From contig NZ_CP055153.1 of assembly GCF_014075995.1 (NCBI RefSeq), positions 2,542,001 to 2,606,000 on the forward strand: DNA of 64,000 bases. The letters are read 5' to 3'. The first letter of the stretch is position 1. Every line of letters begins with the position of its first letter. Made by a program: the position numbers and the translations under genes. The notes under the pieces are model-generated. The model searched no databases, had not been told where the DNA came from, and worked only from the letters and a program-made list of their open reading frames with translations. This DNA comes from Adhaeribacter radiodurans (GTDB lineage Bacteria > Bacteroidota > Bacteroidia > Cytophagales > Hymenobacteraceae). Shown here in pieces: positions 36,906 to 46,500 of this stretch.

Positions 36906-38450
36906 ATGACAAAATTAAAAATAGGTGTTATTGATCTGGTAAGCAAAGGGCCTACCAATACTTTATGGGCCCGAACGATGCACGCCAACCTGGCGAGTAT
37001 TATGCCGCAAGTAGTAGCAACTTGGTGTGAGCAACAGGGGCATGAAGTAACTTTAATGTGTTATACCGGCTTGGAAGACTTACGCCGGGAATTGCCTAAA
37101 AACTTAGATTTAGTTTTTCTTTGTTCCTTTACGCAAGCAGCTTTATTGGCATACGCCCTTAGTAATTATTTTCGTAGTCAAGGGACTGTAACGGTTTTAG
37201 GCGGCCCCCATGCCCGTTGCTATCCGGACGATGCCGTTAAATATTTTGATTATGTCCTGGGGTTTACCCACCAATCTACCATCATAGAAGTATTAGAAGA
37301 TTGTTCACCCCAGCGCCCAATTGGTAAACATCTTTCGGCAAACCGGCAACCTGCTCATTTACCTGGGGTAAAAGAGCGTTGGAAGTTTATCGAACCTACT
37401 TTAAAAAAAGCACCTTTTTTACAGATGGTACCCATGATTGGGAGCGTAGGTTGCCCTTACACCTGTTCTTTTTGCATTGATGCCACCGTGCCTTACCAGC
37501 CCATGAATTTTGAGGTGATTAAAGAAGATCTGCGCTTTTTGCTAACAAAATTCAAAAGACCTTATGTAGGCTGGCACGATCCTAACTTTGGCGTACGGTT
37601 CGAAGATAATATGGAAGCCATTGCTTCGGCGGCTCCTTTAAAAAGTTTTCGTTTTATTGCGGAAAGCAGCCTTTCTATTTTAACCGAAGAACACCTGCAG
37701 GTTATGGAGCGTAGCGGCTTCGATGCTTTGTTACCAGGAATAGAATCATGGTATGAGTTGGGAAACAAATCCCGGACTAACCGCTTAGCCGGAGAAGAAA
37801 AAGTTAATCGTATTTCGGAACACGTAAATATGATGTTTCGGTACGTACCATACGTACAAACCAATTTTGTATTAGGACTGGACAGTGATGCGGGAGATGA
37901 GCCCTTTGAACTCACTAAACGGTTTGTAGATCTTTCGCCGGCGGCTTTTCCGGGTTATTCGCTTTTAAGTGCTTTTGGCGAAGCAGCTCCTTTAAATTTA
38001 GATTATCAGCGCAATGGCCGGGTATTGCCCTTTCCTTTTCACTTTTTAAATAACCACCTGGCCATGAATGTAAAACCCCAAAATTATGAATGGCTGGATT
38101 TTTATGACAAAGTAATTGACTTAACTGCCTACACTTTCTCTAAAAAAGCAATTTACCGTCGGTTTGTAGCTAGTCCGAGCCGGGCGGCCAAGTGGATGAA
38201 TTTTATGCGGGCCGTTTCTTCCGAAGGTTTTGGACGTTTGCGGTTTTACCGGGAGGTGCGTAATAGATTAGCAGGAGACCAGAAGTTCCGGCAATATTTT
38301 GAAGGCGAAACCCAGGAACTACCAGCATTTTATAAAAATATCGTTCAAAAAGATTTAGGAATTTGGTGGCAATGGTTACCAGAAGGAGCAATGGAACACA
38401 ATCCGAATGCTTACCTTCATAAGAAAACAAATGCATCCATCATCGTATAA
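36906..38450 (+). CDS. Radical SAM protein with cobalamin-binding-like N-terminal domain
   Basis: The 514-residue protein has a B12-binding-like fold in its first 150 residues (GVIDLVSKGPTN, LVFLCSFTQ, VTVLGGPHA), though no DxHxxG cobalamin motif was seen. The radical SAM cluster motif GCPYTCSFC gives Cys183, Cys187 and Cys190. GIESWYELGNK and NFVLGLDSD fit the barrel. The substrate is unknown. A fatty-acid desaturase gene follows 195 bases later on the same strand, which hints at lipid chemistry, by position only. Confidence 0.82.
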   Translation: MTKLKIGVIDLVSKGPTNTLWARTMHANLASIMPQVVATWCEQQGHEVTLMCYTGLEDLRRELPKNLDLVFLCSFTQAALLAYALSNYFRSQGTVTVLGGPHARCYPDDAVKYFDYVLGFTHQSTIIEVLEDCSPQRPIGKHLSANRQPAHLPGVKERWKFIEPTLKKAPFLQMVPMIGSVGCPYTCSFCIDATVPYQPMNFEVIKEDLRFLLTKFKRPYVGWHDPNFGVRFEDNMEAIASAAPLKSFRFIAESSLSILTEEHLQVMERSGFDALLPGIESWYELGNKSRTNRLAGEEKVNRISEHVNMMFRYVPYVQTNFVLGLDSDAGDEPFELTKRFVDLSPAAFPGYSLLSAFGEAAPLNLDYQRNGRVLPFPFHFLNNHLAMNVKPQNYEWLDFYDKVIDLTAYTFSKKAIYRRFVASPSRAAKWMNFMRAVSSEGFGRLRFYREVRNRLAGDQKFRQYFEGETQELPAFYKNIVQKDLGIWWQWLPEGAMEHNPNAYLHKKTNASIIV

Positions 38451-38464
38451 CCAACTCTAGCCAC

Positions 38465-38620
38465 TAAGGTAAATACACCTTTTTTGCCGTTTACCACTTT
38501 CATCCGTTTACAAGCCAACTTTTAAGGTAAGGTTAGAAGGAGAATTTTGCCTTCTGATCTTACCATCTACATTTTACAAGCAATCCTTCCCATTAAGGTA
38601 AAGCACTATTACTTTACTTT
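38465..38620 (+). promoter_or_regulatory. Three tandem AAGGTAA dyads before the desaturase gene
   Basis: TAAGGTAA recurs at 38465, 38523 and 38594, and each opens an inverted repeat: GGTAAA with TTTACC (38468-38473 and 38490-38495); GGTAAG plus AGAAGG with CCTTCT plus CTTACC (38526-38564); AAGGTAAAG with CTTTACTTT (38595-38603 and 38612-38620, one wobble). TTTACAAGC also repeats between them. The array ends about 25 bases before the ATG. Confidence 0.6.
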
Positions 38621-38645
38621 CTTTTCCGTTCACCAATAAAAGTTT

Positions 38646-39764
38646 ATGTCAACCAAAATCAAATTTACCAACACGAGTAATTCAACGTTTTTTGCCACTA
38701 CCCGCCAACGGGTAGAAAGTTACCTAAAAGAAAATACCACTTCTAAATATGCGAATAAAGCCATGTGGGTAAAAACTATATTTTACTTAACGGGCGCCCT
38801 CACTTTATACCTGCTTCTTCTTTCTAATGCATTTTCAGTCTGGACAATGTTGGGTTTAGCTCTTCTGCTGGGTATATTCTGCGCTTTTATTGGATTTAAT
38901 ATTTGCCACGATGCTATACACGGGGCCTTCTCCGCTAATCAAAAAGTAAATAAACTGTTCAGTTTTGTATTTAATCTAATTGGAGCCAGCCCCTATATTT
39001 GGAGTATTTCGCATAATGTGGTGCATCATACCTATACCAACATTCCCGGCCACGACGAAGACATTGAAGTAGCCCCTGGTTTAATCCGGATTTCGGAAGA
39101 AGAAAAAGTAAATAAATTACACCGCTATCAGCATTTTTACGCTTTTGGCGTGTATAGTTTAGCTTCTCTTTCCTGGGTGCTACGGAAAGATTATATAAAG
39201 TTTTTTCAGAAAAAGATTGGCGAACATCCAACCATTAACCATCCCAAACGCGAATATTTTAATTTGTTTTTCTACAAGGCTATTTATTATTTCTTTTTTA
39301 TAGCTCTACCACTGCTAGTTTTAGATATTACCTGGTGGCAATTTATAATCGGGTTTGTTGGTCTGCATTTGGCCGAAGGACTAACCTTGGGCTTGGTATT
39401 CCAGTTAGCGCACGTGGTGGAAGGTACCGATTTCCCAACGCCGAACGAAGAAGGTAATATGGAAGAAGCCTGGGCCAATCACCAGATGCGCACCACTGCT
39501 AATTTTGCAACTGATAACAAAATGGCTGGATTTTTATTGGGTGGTCTTAACCGACAAATAGAACATCATCTTTTCCCGAAGGTATGCCACATTCATTATC
39601 CGGCAATTTCCAAAATTGTAAAGCAAACAGCCCATGAATTTAACCTGCCATACATTGAAAGTCCTACTTTTTGGGCCGCCTTAAAATCGCATTACCGTAT
39701 GTTAAAGAAATTTGGCCATACTGCTTACCACAACCAATTACGATTGGTTGAAGTAACGAGCTAA
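38646..39764 (+). CDS. Membrane fatty-acid desaturase / acyl-CoA desaturase
   Basis: The 372-residue di-iron membrane enzyme inserts a double bond into acyl chains. The three His boxes are H88-DAI-H92, H123-NVV-H127-H128 and Q304-I-E-H307-H308; the Q in the last box is typical of front-end (delta-5/delta-6-like) desaturases. No fused cytochrome b5 domain is present. Membrane segments flank the boxes (about 45-85 and 210-255). The expression signal may involve the dyad array just upstream. Confidence 0.92.
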   Translation: MSTKIKFTNTSNSTFFATTRQRVESYLKENTTSKYANKAMWVKTIFYLTGALTLYLLLLSNAFSVWTMLGLALLLGIFCAFIGFNICHDAIHGAFSANQKVNKLFSFVFNLIGASPYIWSISHNVVHHTYTNIPGHDEDIEVAPGLIRISEEEKVNKLHRYQHFYAFGVYSLASLSWVLRKDYIKFFQKKIGEHPTINHPKREYFNLFFYKAIYYFFFIALPLLVLDITWWQFIIGFVGLHLAEGLTLGLVFQLAHVVEGTDFPTPNEEGNMEEAWANHQMRTTANFATDNKMAGFLLGGLNRQIEHHLFPKVCHIHYPAISKIVKQTAHEFNLPYIESPTFWAALKSHYRMLKKFGHTAYHNQLRLVEVTS

Positions 39765-40163
39765 TAATCGTAAGTTCGTTTAGGTAATCGATAAAGAATA
39801 AAGATGAAAGAAGCATCTGAAAATCATTGCATTACTTAGAGGTGTTAGCAAGGAGTACGCCCCATATAATTTTTGCCTATCAGATACCTACTAAACTATT
39901 TTCATTTTTTAAATGATGCTTGTGAAAAATTTTAATCCTGAAATAGGAAATTAAGGCGCTACTTTAAATTCAGAGGTACCAGAACTTAATGCTTGACCTT
40001 ACGAATTAGGATTTAGAAGCAAAACCGGAAAAGGTCAATCCAAAAATATTTTTAACTTTGCCTATTTGGGAACGTAAGGTCCACTGATAAATAGGGTAAC
40101 CTAGATTATTGTCTGGCAATACCCCGGTAAGGAAGTTAAATAGTAAAATAATAAAAAAAACGT
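39765..40163 (+). other. Gap with candidate promoter and structured leader of the SMR gene
   Basis: No gene was seen in these 399 bases. TAACTTTG at 40053-40060 is a TAnnTTTG match, giving a leader of about 95 bases before the ATG at 40164. The leader holds TAGG-GTAA-CCTA (40092-40103) with a GNRA-type loop and TATTG-TCTGG-CAATA (40107-40121). No known riboswitch was matched by eye. Confidence 0.45.
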
Positions 40164-40490
40164 ATGGCTTGGTTTCTTTTAATTTTGGCAGGTCTGTTTG
40201 AGATTGGATTTACCACTTGCCTTACCAAAGCAAAAGAAGCTACTGGTATTTATTATTTTATCTGGATTGCTGGTTTTTTTATTTCAATGAGTACCAGTAT
40301 GTTCTGTTTATACAGAGCCACCTTAACCTTACCAATGGGTACCGCTTATGCTGTATGGACGGGAATTGGCGCGGCTGGTACCGCTATATTGGGTATATTA
40401 TTTTTTAAAGAACCCGCCGAACTTTGGCGAATAGTTTTTATTACTACTTTGATTGGCTCTATCGTGGGCCTAAAGGCTGTTACTCATTAA
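40164..40490 (+). CDS. SMR-family transporter, Gdx/SugE-like
   Basis: The 108-residue protein has four membrane helices and the SMR-essential Glu13 in AGLFEIGFTTCL, plus MGTAYAVWTGIGAAGTAILG. The AYAVWTGIGA segment and Glu at 13 resemble SugE/Gdx guanidinium exporters more than EmrE multidrug pumps; the call rests on short motifs. It is a single gene, convergent with deaD, with a shared 21 bp-stem terminator after it. Confidence 0.85.
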   Translation: MAWFLLILAGLFEIGFTTCLTKAKEATGIYYFIWIAGFFISMSTSMFCLYRATLTLPMGTAYAVWTGIGAAGTAILGILFFKEPAELWRIVFITTLIGSIVGLKAVTH

Positions 40491-40543
40491 ACGAATTATA
40501 TTAACTTTCTCCGTTCGGTTAAACATTTATTAATTATTATTGT

Positions 40544-40591
40544 AAAACTAAAAAGGCTCATTCCTTAGCAGGAATGAGCCTTTTTAGTTTT
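40544..40591. terminator. Bidirectional terminator with a 21 bp stem
   Basis: Bases 40544-40564 pair perfectly to 40571-40591 with a 6-base loop; A and T runs flank it. It lies between the SMR gene and deaD. Confidence 0.9.
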
Positions 40592-40662
40592 TATAGCTAT
40601 CAATAAAGAAGTTAAATAATTATTTACGGTTTAAGTAGCTACCAAAATATTAGTTTGGGATA

Positions 40663-42444
40663 TTAGTAGTTACTACGTTTTTTCTTTTTATCGAAGTTAC
40701 CACCGCCAAAGCGGGAGCCAAAACCACCCCGGTCCGACCGGTCAGAGAAGCCGCCTCTATTGCCGCCTCGATCGCCACCTCTTTCGGAGTAGCTACCGCG
40801 GTCGCCTCTACTTCTTTCACGGTCACCTCCCCGGTCATTACCTCTTTCACCACGATCTTCGCCGGAACCAGCAGTTTTCTTTTGCGCCTTTTCAAAAGAT
40901 ACCGGTTTGCCCAACATGGTGGTGCGACCTAATTTATCTACTATTTCGGAAGTGTATTCTTTTGGAACTTCTACGAAAGAAAACTTATCGTACAAGCTAA
41001 TATCGCCTACTTTGCTGGCCGGTAAGCTGGTATTATCCGAAATAATTTCGACAATATCTTTCGGGTTAACGCGATCTTTTTTACCAATGGTAACAAATAA
41101 ACGGCTCATGCCTTCGCGCGGGCCATCGAGTTCTTTCGAAACTTCTTTGGCTTTTTCTTCACGCATGCTCATTTTCATGAGAGCGGCAGCAATTTCCAAG
41201 GAAGTAAAATCTTCGGCCAGTAAACGCTCTACGCGGCTAATGTGCTTGGTTAAATTTCCTTTTTGAATAACTTCTTTTACCTGGCTCAAAAACAAAGTGG
41301 TTTTTACTTCGGCTACATCTTCGTAGCTTGGTACGCTGGCCAACTTAATTTTAGCGTTGGTAAAACGCATGATATCTTTTAATTTATAAATATCACGCCC
41401 CGACACAAACGAAAACGCTTTACCGGATTTACCAGCGCGGCCGGTACGGCCAATGCGGTGTACGTAAGCTTCCTCGTCTTGCGGTAAGTCGTAGTTAAAT
41501 ACGGCTTCTAGATCTTCCACGTCAATACCGCGGGCAGCTACGTCAGTAGCTACTAGAATTTCCAGCGTGCCATTTTTAAATTTGGCCATTACGTTGGTGC
41601 GCTGCGTCTGGTTCATGTCTCCGTGTAAACCATCGGCAAAGTAACCGCGCGCTTGCAAATTCGCTACCAATTCATCTACCATGCGTTTGGTATTACAAAA
41701 CACAATGATCGATTTTAGATTGTACATATCTACTACGCGCGATAACACATCCATTTTCATGTTGTTACGCACTTCGTAGTAAACCTGCTCAATGTTGGTT
41801 ACCGTTAAAGTTTGGTGTACTACTTTTACGATCTGCGGATTAGTCTGGTATTTTTTGGTAAGCTCCATAATGGGCTTACTCATCGTGGCCGAAAAGAAAA
41901 TAGTCTGACGGTCGGCAGGAATCTTGGTTAAAACAAATTCAATGTCTTCCCGAAAACCCATGTCCAACATTTCGTCGGCTTCGTCCAGAATAATTTTTTT
42001 AACTTTATCTAATTGCAACGTACCGCGCTCAATATGGTCCATTACCCGGCCCGGCGTTCCAATAACAATTTGCACACCTTGCTTTAAAGCCCGCAATTGG
42101 CGGTCGTAAGCCTGGCCACCATAAATTGGCACCGTGCTGATGTTACGCTTATACTTTATTAGTTTATTTACTTCTTCGGAAACCTGGATAGCCAGTTCCC
42201 GGGTTGGGCACAAAATCAGTGCTTGCACACTTTTGTCATTCTCATCAATGCTCTCGATGGTAGGAATGGCAAAAGCGGCGGTTTTACCGGTTCCGGTTTG
42301 CGCCTGGCCAATTACATCCTGGCCGCGCATTAATACCGGAATGGCTTCGGTTTGTATAGGTGATGCTTCTTCAAAGCCCATGTCGGCAATAGCACGTTGC
42401 ATTTCCGGCGAGAGTGGAAGCTCGTCAAATCTTAAATTGTTCAT
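40663..42444 (-). CDS. deaD: DEAD-box RNA helicase (CsdA/DeaD-like)
   Basis: The 593-residue protein has the ordered DEAD-box motifs: Q motif near residue 31, AQTGTGKT (48-55), PTRELA, GTPGRVMDHIERG, DEAD (in ILDEADEMLDMG), SAT, ARGIDV and HRIGRTGRAGKSG. A DbpA/CsdA-type RNA-binding domain lies at about 470-530, followed by an RGG-rich tail (about 535-593). It should unwind RNA in ribosome assembly or cold adaptation. Single leftward gene. Confidence 0.93.
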   Translation of the reverse strand: MNNLRFDELPLSPEMQRAIADMGFEEASPIQTEAIPVLMRGQDVIGQAQTGTGKTAAFAIPTIESIDENDKSVQALILCPTRELAIQVSEEVNKLIKYKRNISTVPIYGGQAYDRQLRALKQGVQIVIGTPGRVMDHIERGTLQLDKVKKIILDEADEMLDMGFREDIEFVLTKIPADRQTIFFSATMSKPIMELTKKYQTNPQIVKVVHQTLTVTNIEQVYYEVRNNMKMDVLSRVVDMYNLKSIIVFCNTKRMVDELVANLQARGYFADGLHGDMNQTQRTNVMAKFKNGTLEILVATDVAARGIDVEDLEAVFNYDLPQDEEAYVHRIGRTGRAGKSGKAFSFVSGRDIYKLKDIMRFTNAKIKLASVPSYEDVAEVKTTLFLSQVKEVIQKGNLTKHISRVERLLAEDFTSLEIAAALMKMSMREEKAKEVSKELDGPREGMSRLFVTIGKKDRVNPKDIVEIISDNTSLPASKVGDISLYDKFSFVEVPKEYTSEIVDKLGRTTMLGKPVSFEKAQKKTAGSGEDRGERGNDRGGDRERSRGDRGSYSERGGDRGGNRGGFSDRSDRGGFGSRFGGGNFDKKKKRSNY

Positions 42445-42827
42445 GAATTAAATTTTTTAAAAAATAGGTTTTACGCAATCTGGCATCAGCAGGCTTGCAT
42501 CGGAACCGGTATTTATCATTTATGAAGGCAAAAATGAGACGGGTTTTAATGCAACAAATCGAACGACAAAAATTTAAATGAAGATAAATCCGTACGCTGA
42601 TTCCATAATTCCGGGGCAAAGGTAAGCTTTTTATTTACATTTTAGGCTTATTCCTTTTGCTTAATGATAATATAACAAGCAAGGCTACGTTTTAATTCAT
42701 TCAGTTCTTCACTCTTCTGTAGAATAATTCTTAATTTATTTCCACTATGGCGCGGAAGTTACTTCCGTGACTTAACAGATTAACTAAAAGCTTTCGTTCG
42801 CATGGCTGGCTGATTATCTTTGATTTC
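42445..42827. other. Upstream region of deaD with one palindromic R2 repeat
   Basis: No gene was seen. The leader of deaD lies on the left. A single R2 unit, ACTATGGCGCGGAAG continuing to CTT at 42744-42773, contains the palindrome CGGAAGT-T-ACTTCCG. The unit is also present at both ends of the element at 51390-51517. Confidence 0.55.
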
Positions 42828-42945
42828 TGATTAAAGTTGTTTCATTGCTGAAGTATTTGTTCTTTTTGTCTTGACACAAAAAGAACCAAAAAAGTCAAGA
42901 CGCTAAAAACTCGCTGACCGCTCAAACAGTTTAGCGTCGATGATT
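42828..42945 (+). repeat. R3 repeat, copy 1 (possible H-type pseudoknot)
   Basis: GTTCTTTTTG (42859-42868) pairs with CAAAAAGAAC (42877-42886). The loop segment GTCTTGAC (42868-42875) can pair with GTCAAGAC (42894-42901). GACGCTAAA (42899-42907) pairs with TTTAGCGTC (42930-42938). A second copy at 55120-55242 in opposite orientation keeps all three helices. Confidence 0.8.
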
Positions 42946-43185
42946 GCACCTGGCTGAAGTTGTATGTTGCATAGCATGCAGGCAAAGTTTTAAAAAATAA
43001 AAATTACGCTCCGTGTCATTCAGGAGGAACCTTGTTAGCTACGAAACATCTACACAGCAATAAAAGTAGCTCTCTCCTATTGCAAGTTTGATTTTTTTAA
43101 CTTTTCTAAATTCCAGCCCTTTAAAACAGTAAAAAACAACACAGTAAAAAACAACTTGCTAACAAACAAAATAGCAGCAGCTAAG
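42946..43185. other. Gap between R3 copy 1 and R1 copy C
   Basis: AT-rich sequence without a gene. A 15-base direct repeat ACAGTAAAAAACAAC occurs in tandem at 43126-43140 and 43141-43155. Confidence 0.5.
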
Positions 43186-43385
43186 AGCAACTGACACCAG
43201 TTTGGCTGTGGAGCACCTGCCAGGGTTCCGGTGTGCTGCAGGCACATTTCGCAGCGGAGCGTGGAAAGGAAGGCTGGCGAGTGCGGAAGAGCCAAACGAG
43301 GCCTGCGGCCAGGAGGCAAAACTTGAAATATCCAACTAGATAGCAACTGTGCCTGGAGACGGGAACCGGCTGTAAAAATAACGCT
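43186..43385 (+). repeat. R1 repeat copy C (solo, subtype 1)
   Basis: P1 is GTTTGGCT with AGCCAAAC. P2 is GCAC plus GCCAG (43213-43223) with CTGGC plus GTGC (43274-43284). P3 is TGTGC with GCACA (43232-43246). P5 is GGCC-TGC-GGCC. P6 has CGG/CCG around a GAA loop. No inverted partner was found to its left. Confidence 0.86.
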
Positions 43386-43589
43386 GCCATATTGTTTCAT
43401 ACTTGAACACATGCTAAACATTTCAAGATATTAGAAGTACAAAACTCTACTTACAACTATTTTGCTTATCCGCTCCGCAAAATGTAATTTTAAAAAACAG
43501 CTCCGTTTAGCTAACAGGTTTGCCCTTTAAATCAGCAACGACAACGGAACTGTCAATAACAAACAACCAAAAACGAACTACGAAACCGC

Positions 43590-46500
43590 GTGCCGCAGCA
43601 ATTTAAAATATATTCTTCTTCCGCCGGTTCCGGCAAAACCTACCACCTGACCAAAGAATACCTGAAACTGGCTTTGCAGAGCGAGAATCCGGGGTATTAT
43701 CGTTCCATTCTGGCCATAACGTTTACCAACGATGCCGCCAACGAAATGAAAGAACGTATACTATCGGCTTTGCGGCAGTTTAACGAAATACAGGCAGATG
43801 CACGGGCGCAGGCTCGTAGTGAAGAATTGCTGGATTGGATTACTTCCGAAATTCAAACAGAATACAACCAACCAGACACAGACCGGGAAATGGTACGGGC
43901 GCGGGCGCAGCGAACTTTTGAGCAAATATTGTACAATTATTCGGAGTTTGCGGTGAGTACCATAGATGCTTTCGTGAACAAAGTGGTGACGGCTTTTACC
44001 CGCGAACTCAATATTCCTTACAATTTTGAAGTAGACCTGGATACCACTACCCTGCTCAATACGGCCGTATCGATGTTGCTGGATAAAGTAAATAATTCGC
44101 CGGATAACAGCTTACTCGCTCAAACCCTGGAACAATACGCCCTGGAAAAAGCCGACGAAGGCCGGAGTTGGAACAGTTTACCCGATGAATTAGCCAGTTT
44201 TGCCAATAATTTGTTGAACGAGCAGGTGTACGAAGCGGTGTCAGAATTGCAGAAGCTAACGCTTCAGGATTTTAAAAAAATTCGGCAAGACTTGTACCGG
44301 TATAAAAAACAGATTGAAGAAGCCGTGGTAGAAGCGGCGCAAGCGGCATTGGATTTACTCAGCGCTCACCAGATTGAAGCAAGTTTTTTACATTATAAAG
44401 AAAAAGGAATTTACGGATTCTTTAATAAATATTTAAAAAATTTTGATTTTCAGAAGCCAAACTCTTACGCCGAGCAAACCATCAACAACGATAAATGGTG
44501 TGGCGCCAAAGTTCCGAAAGATGTAGAAGCGCGGCTAAATGGCATTAAAAGCCAGCTGATAGAATACTTCCAAACCATCGAAACCATCCGGGCGCAGCAA
44601 AGCGCGAATTATGTTTTAATATCCGAGATCATTAAACACTTGTACCAAGTTTCGGTGTTGAATGAACTGGAAAAATGCATTCAGGATATTAAACGCGATA
44701 CCAACCTGGTGCATATTTCGGAATTTAATAAGCGCATTACCGACATTGTGTTGAACGAGCCGGTGCCATTTATCTACGAGCGCCTCGGTGAAAAATACAA
44801 CCACATCCTAATTGATGAATTTCAGGATACCTCGTCGCTGCAATGGAATAACTTACTGCCTTTAATTGAAAACTCGCTGGCATCGGGGTATTTTAACATG
44901 GCGGTGGGCGATGCCAAACAAGCGATTTACCGGTGGCGCGGCGGCGACATGGATCAGATTCTGCATTTGTACAAACGCAACACACCGGCCTTGTACCAGA
45001 ACCGCAAAAACGAGGATTTGCTGGAAGCCCGGTACGACACTTTAGATTTAAGTTTAACGCCCGCCGACCTGAACACCAATTACCGGAGCGCCACCGAAAT
45101 CATCAGCTTCAACAACGATTTTTTTAAATTTGTGAGCGAAAGCAATTCGGCTTACCCGATGCTGCAAAGCATTTACGACGAAAACTTTAAACAAGCCACG
45201 CCCGAAAGCAACACTCGCACTAGCGGCCACATTCAGGTAATTTTCACTCACAACGAAGATACGAACTACCAACACGATTTAAATTCCTGCGAACGCACCG
45301 AGGTTCTGTACGAAGGCTACGAAAAGCCCGAAGTACTCACTTACCAGGAAAGTACCCTGCAAATCGTGTTGCAACTCATCCGGCACGCCCTAGCGGAAGG
45401 CTACGAGTGGAAAGACATTGCCGTACTGAGCCGCACCAACCGTAACAGCCGCTTAGTGGCGGGCTTCCTGAAAGAAAAAAAGTTTGACATTATTTCGCAG
45501 GACTCGCTTTCCTTGCAATTTGCCGAAGTAGTAAACCTGGTAGTAGCCTTGTTCCGGATTTTTAACCGCCCCGACGATACGCTGGCCCGCTCCGAAGCCA
45601 TGTATTTGTTCTGCAAAGTGGTGCTAAACGTGCAACCCGACAACACCCTCACCCAGACGATTGCCACGATTGCGAACTGCGCCGACAATACCGCTTTCTT
45701 CGATGAACTCCGGGCGGCTGGCTACGACTTGGAAGAAAAAGAAACGGGCAATTTATCTATCTACGAACTCACCGAAAAGATTATCCGGGTTTTTAAATTA
45801 TTAGACAAGAATAATGAATGCGAGTACTTGTTCCGGTTCCTGGATGTGGTGCTGGAATACAGCCTGAATCAAAGCAACAACCTCAATAATTTCCTGGAAT
45901 ACTGGGAAACCCACAAAGAGAAACTCAGCATTAACTCGCCCAAAAACCGCAACGCCATTACCATTACCAGCATTCACAAAGCCAAAGGGCTGGCGTACCC
46001 GGTAGTGATTATTCCGTTTGCCGATTGGTCGGTGGAGCCGCAGCGCAGCGCTTTGCTGTGGAGCCGCTTGCCCGCCGACTTACCTGTTTTCCATGATTTG
46101 CCAGCCGCAGTGGTCACCATGAGCAAACGTCTGGAAGAAACGCCTTTGCAGCTTCAGTACCAGATGGAGCTGGAAAAAACCTTTATCGAAAACCTGAACA
46201 TGTTGTACGTTGGCTTTACCCGCCCCCAGGACCGTCTGTACTTAATTGCCCAGAAAAAAGATTTCAACCAGGGAAGCAACCAGAAAAACATCAGCTATTT
46301 ATTGTACCAATACTTGCAGCACCAGGAGTTGTGGCAAGAAGAACAGCTGTGTTACCAGTTAGCGCAAGGTACGGCCACGCAACATTCCAGCACGCCGGTA
46401 ACCGAGCAGGTTTTTCACCTGGATTTATTCAGTTCTTTTAACTGGACCCAACGCCTGAAACTAAAACAACACGCCAACAACGTGTTTGACTTTGAAACGC

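Noticed and set aside
40068-40163. TPP riboswitch, because of CTGATAAATA, AACCT and CCGGTAAGGAAG fragments
   Set aside because: The required GGGGTGC element and its ACCC partner are missing, and the gene is a transporter of the SMR family.
42946-43185. Inverted subtype-2 partner for R1 copy C
   Set aside because: Comparison with A and D found only short chance matches such as AACCTT, so C is treated as a solo copy.
43077-43421. Open reading frames of 69 and 114 codons over R1 copy C on the minus strand
   Set aside because: The five R1 copies differ by indels between the conserved helices, so no frame is kept; helices are conserved instead of codons.
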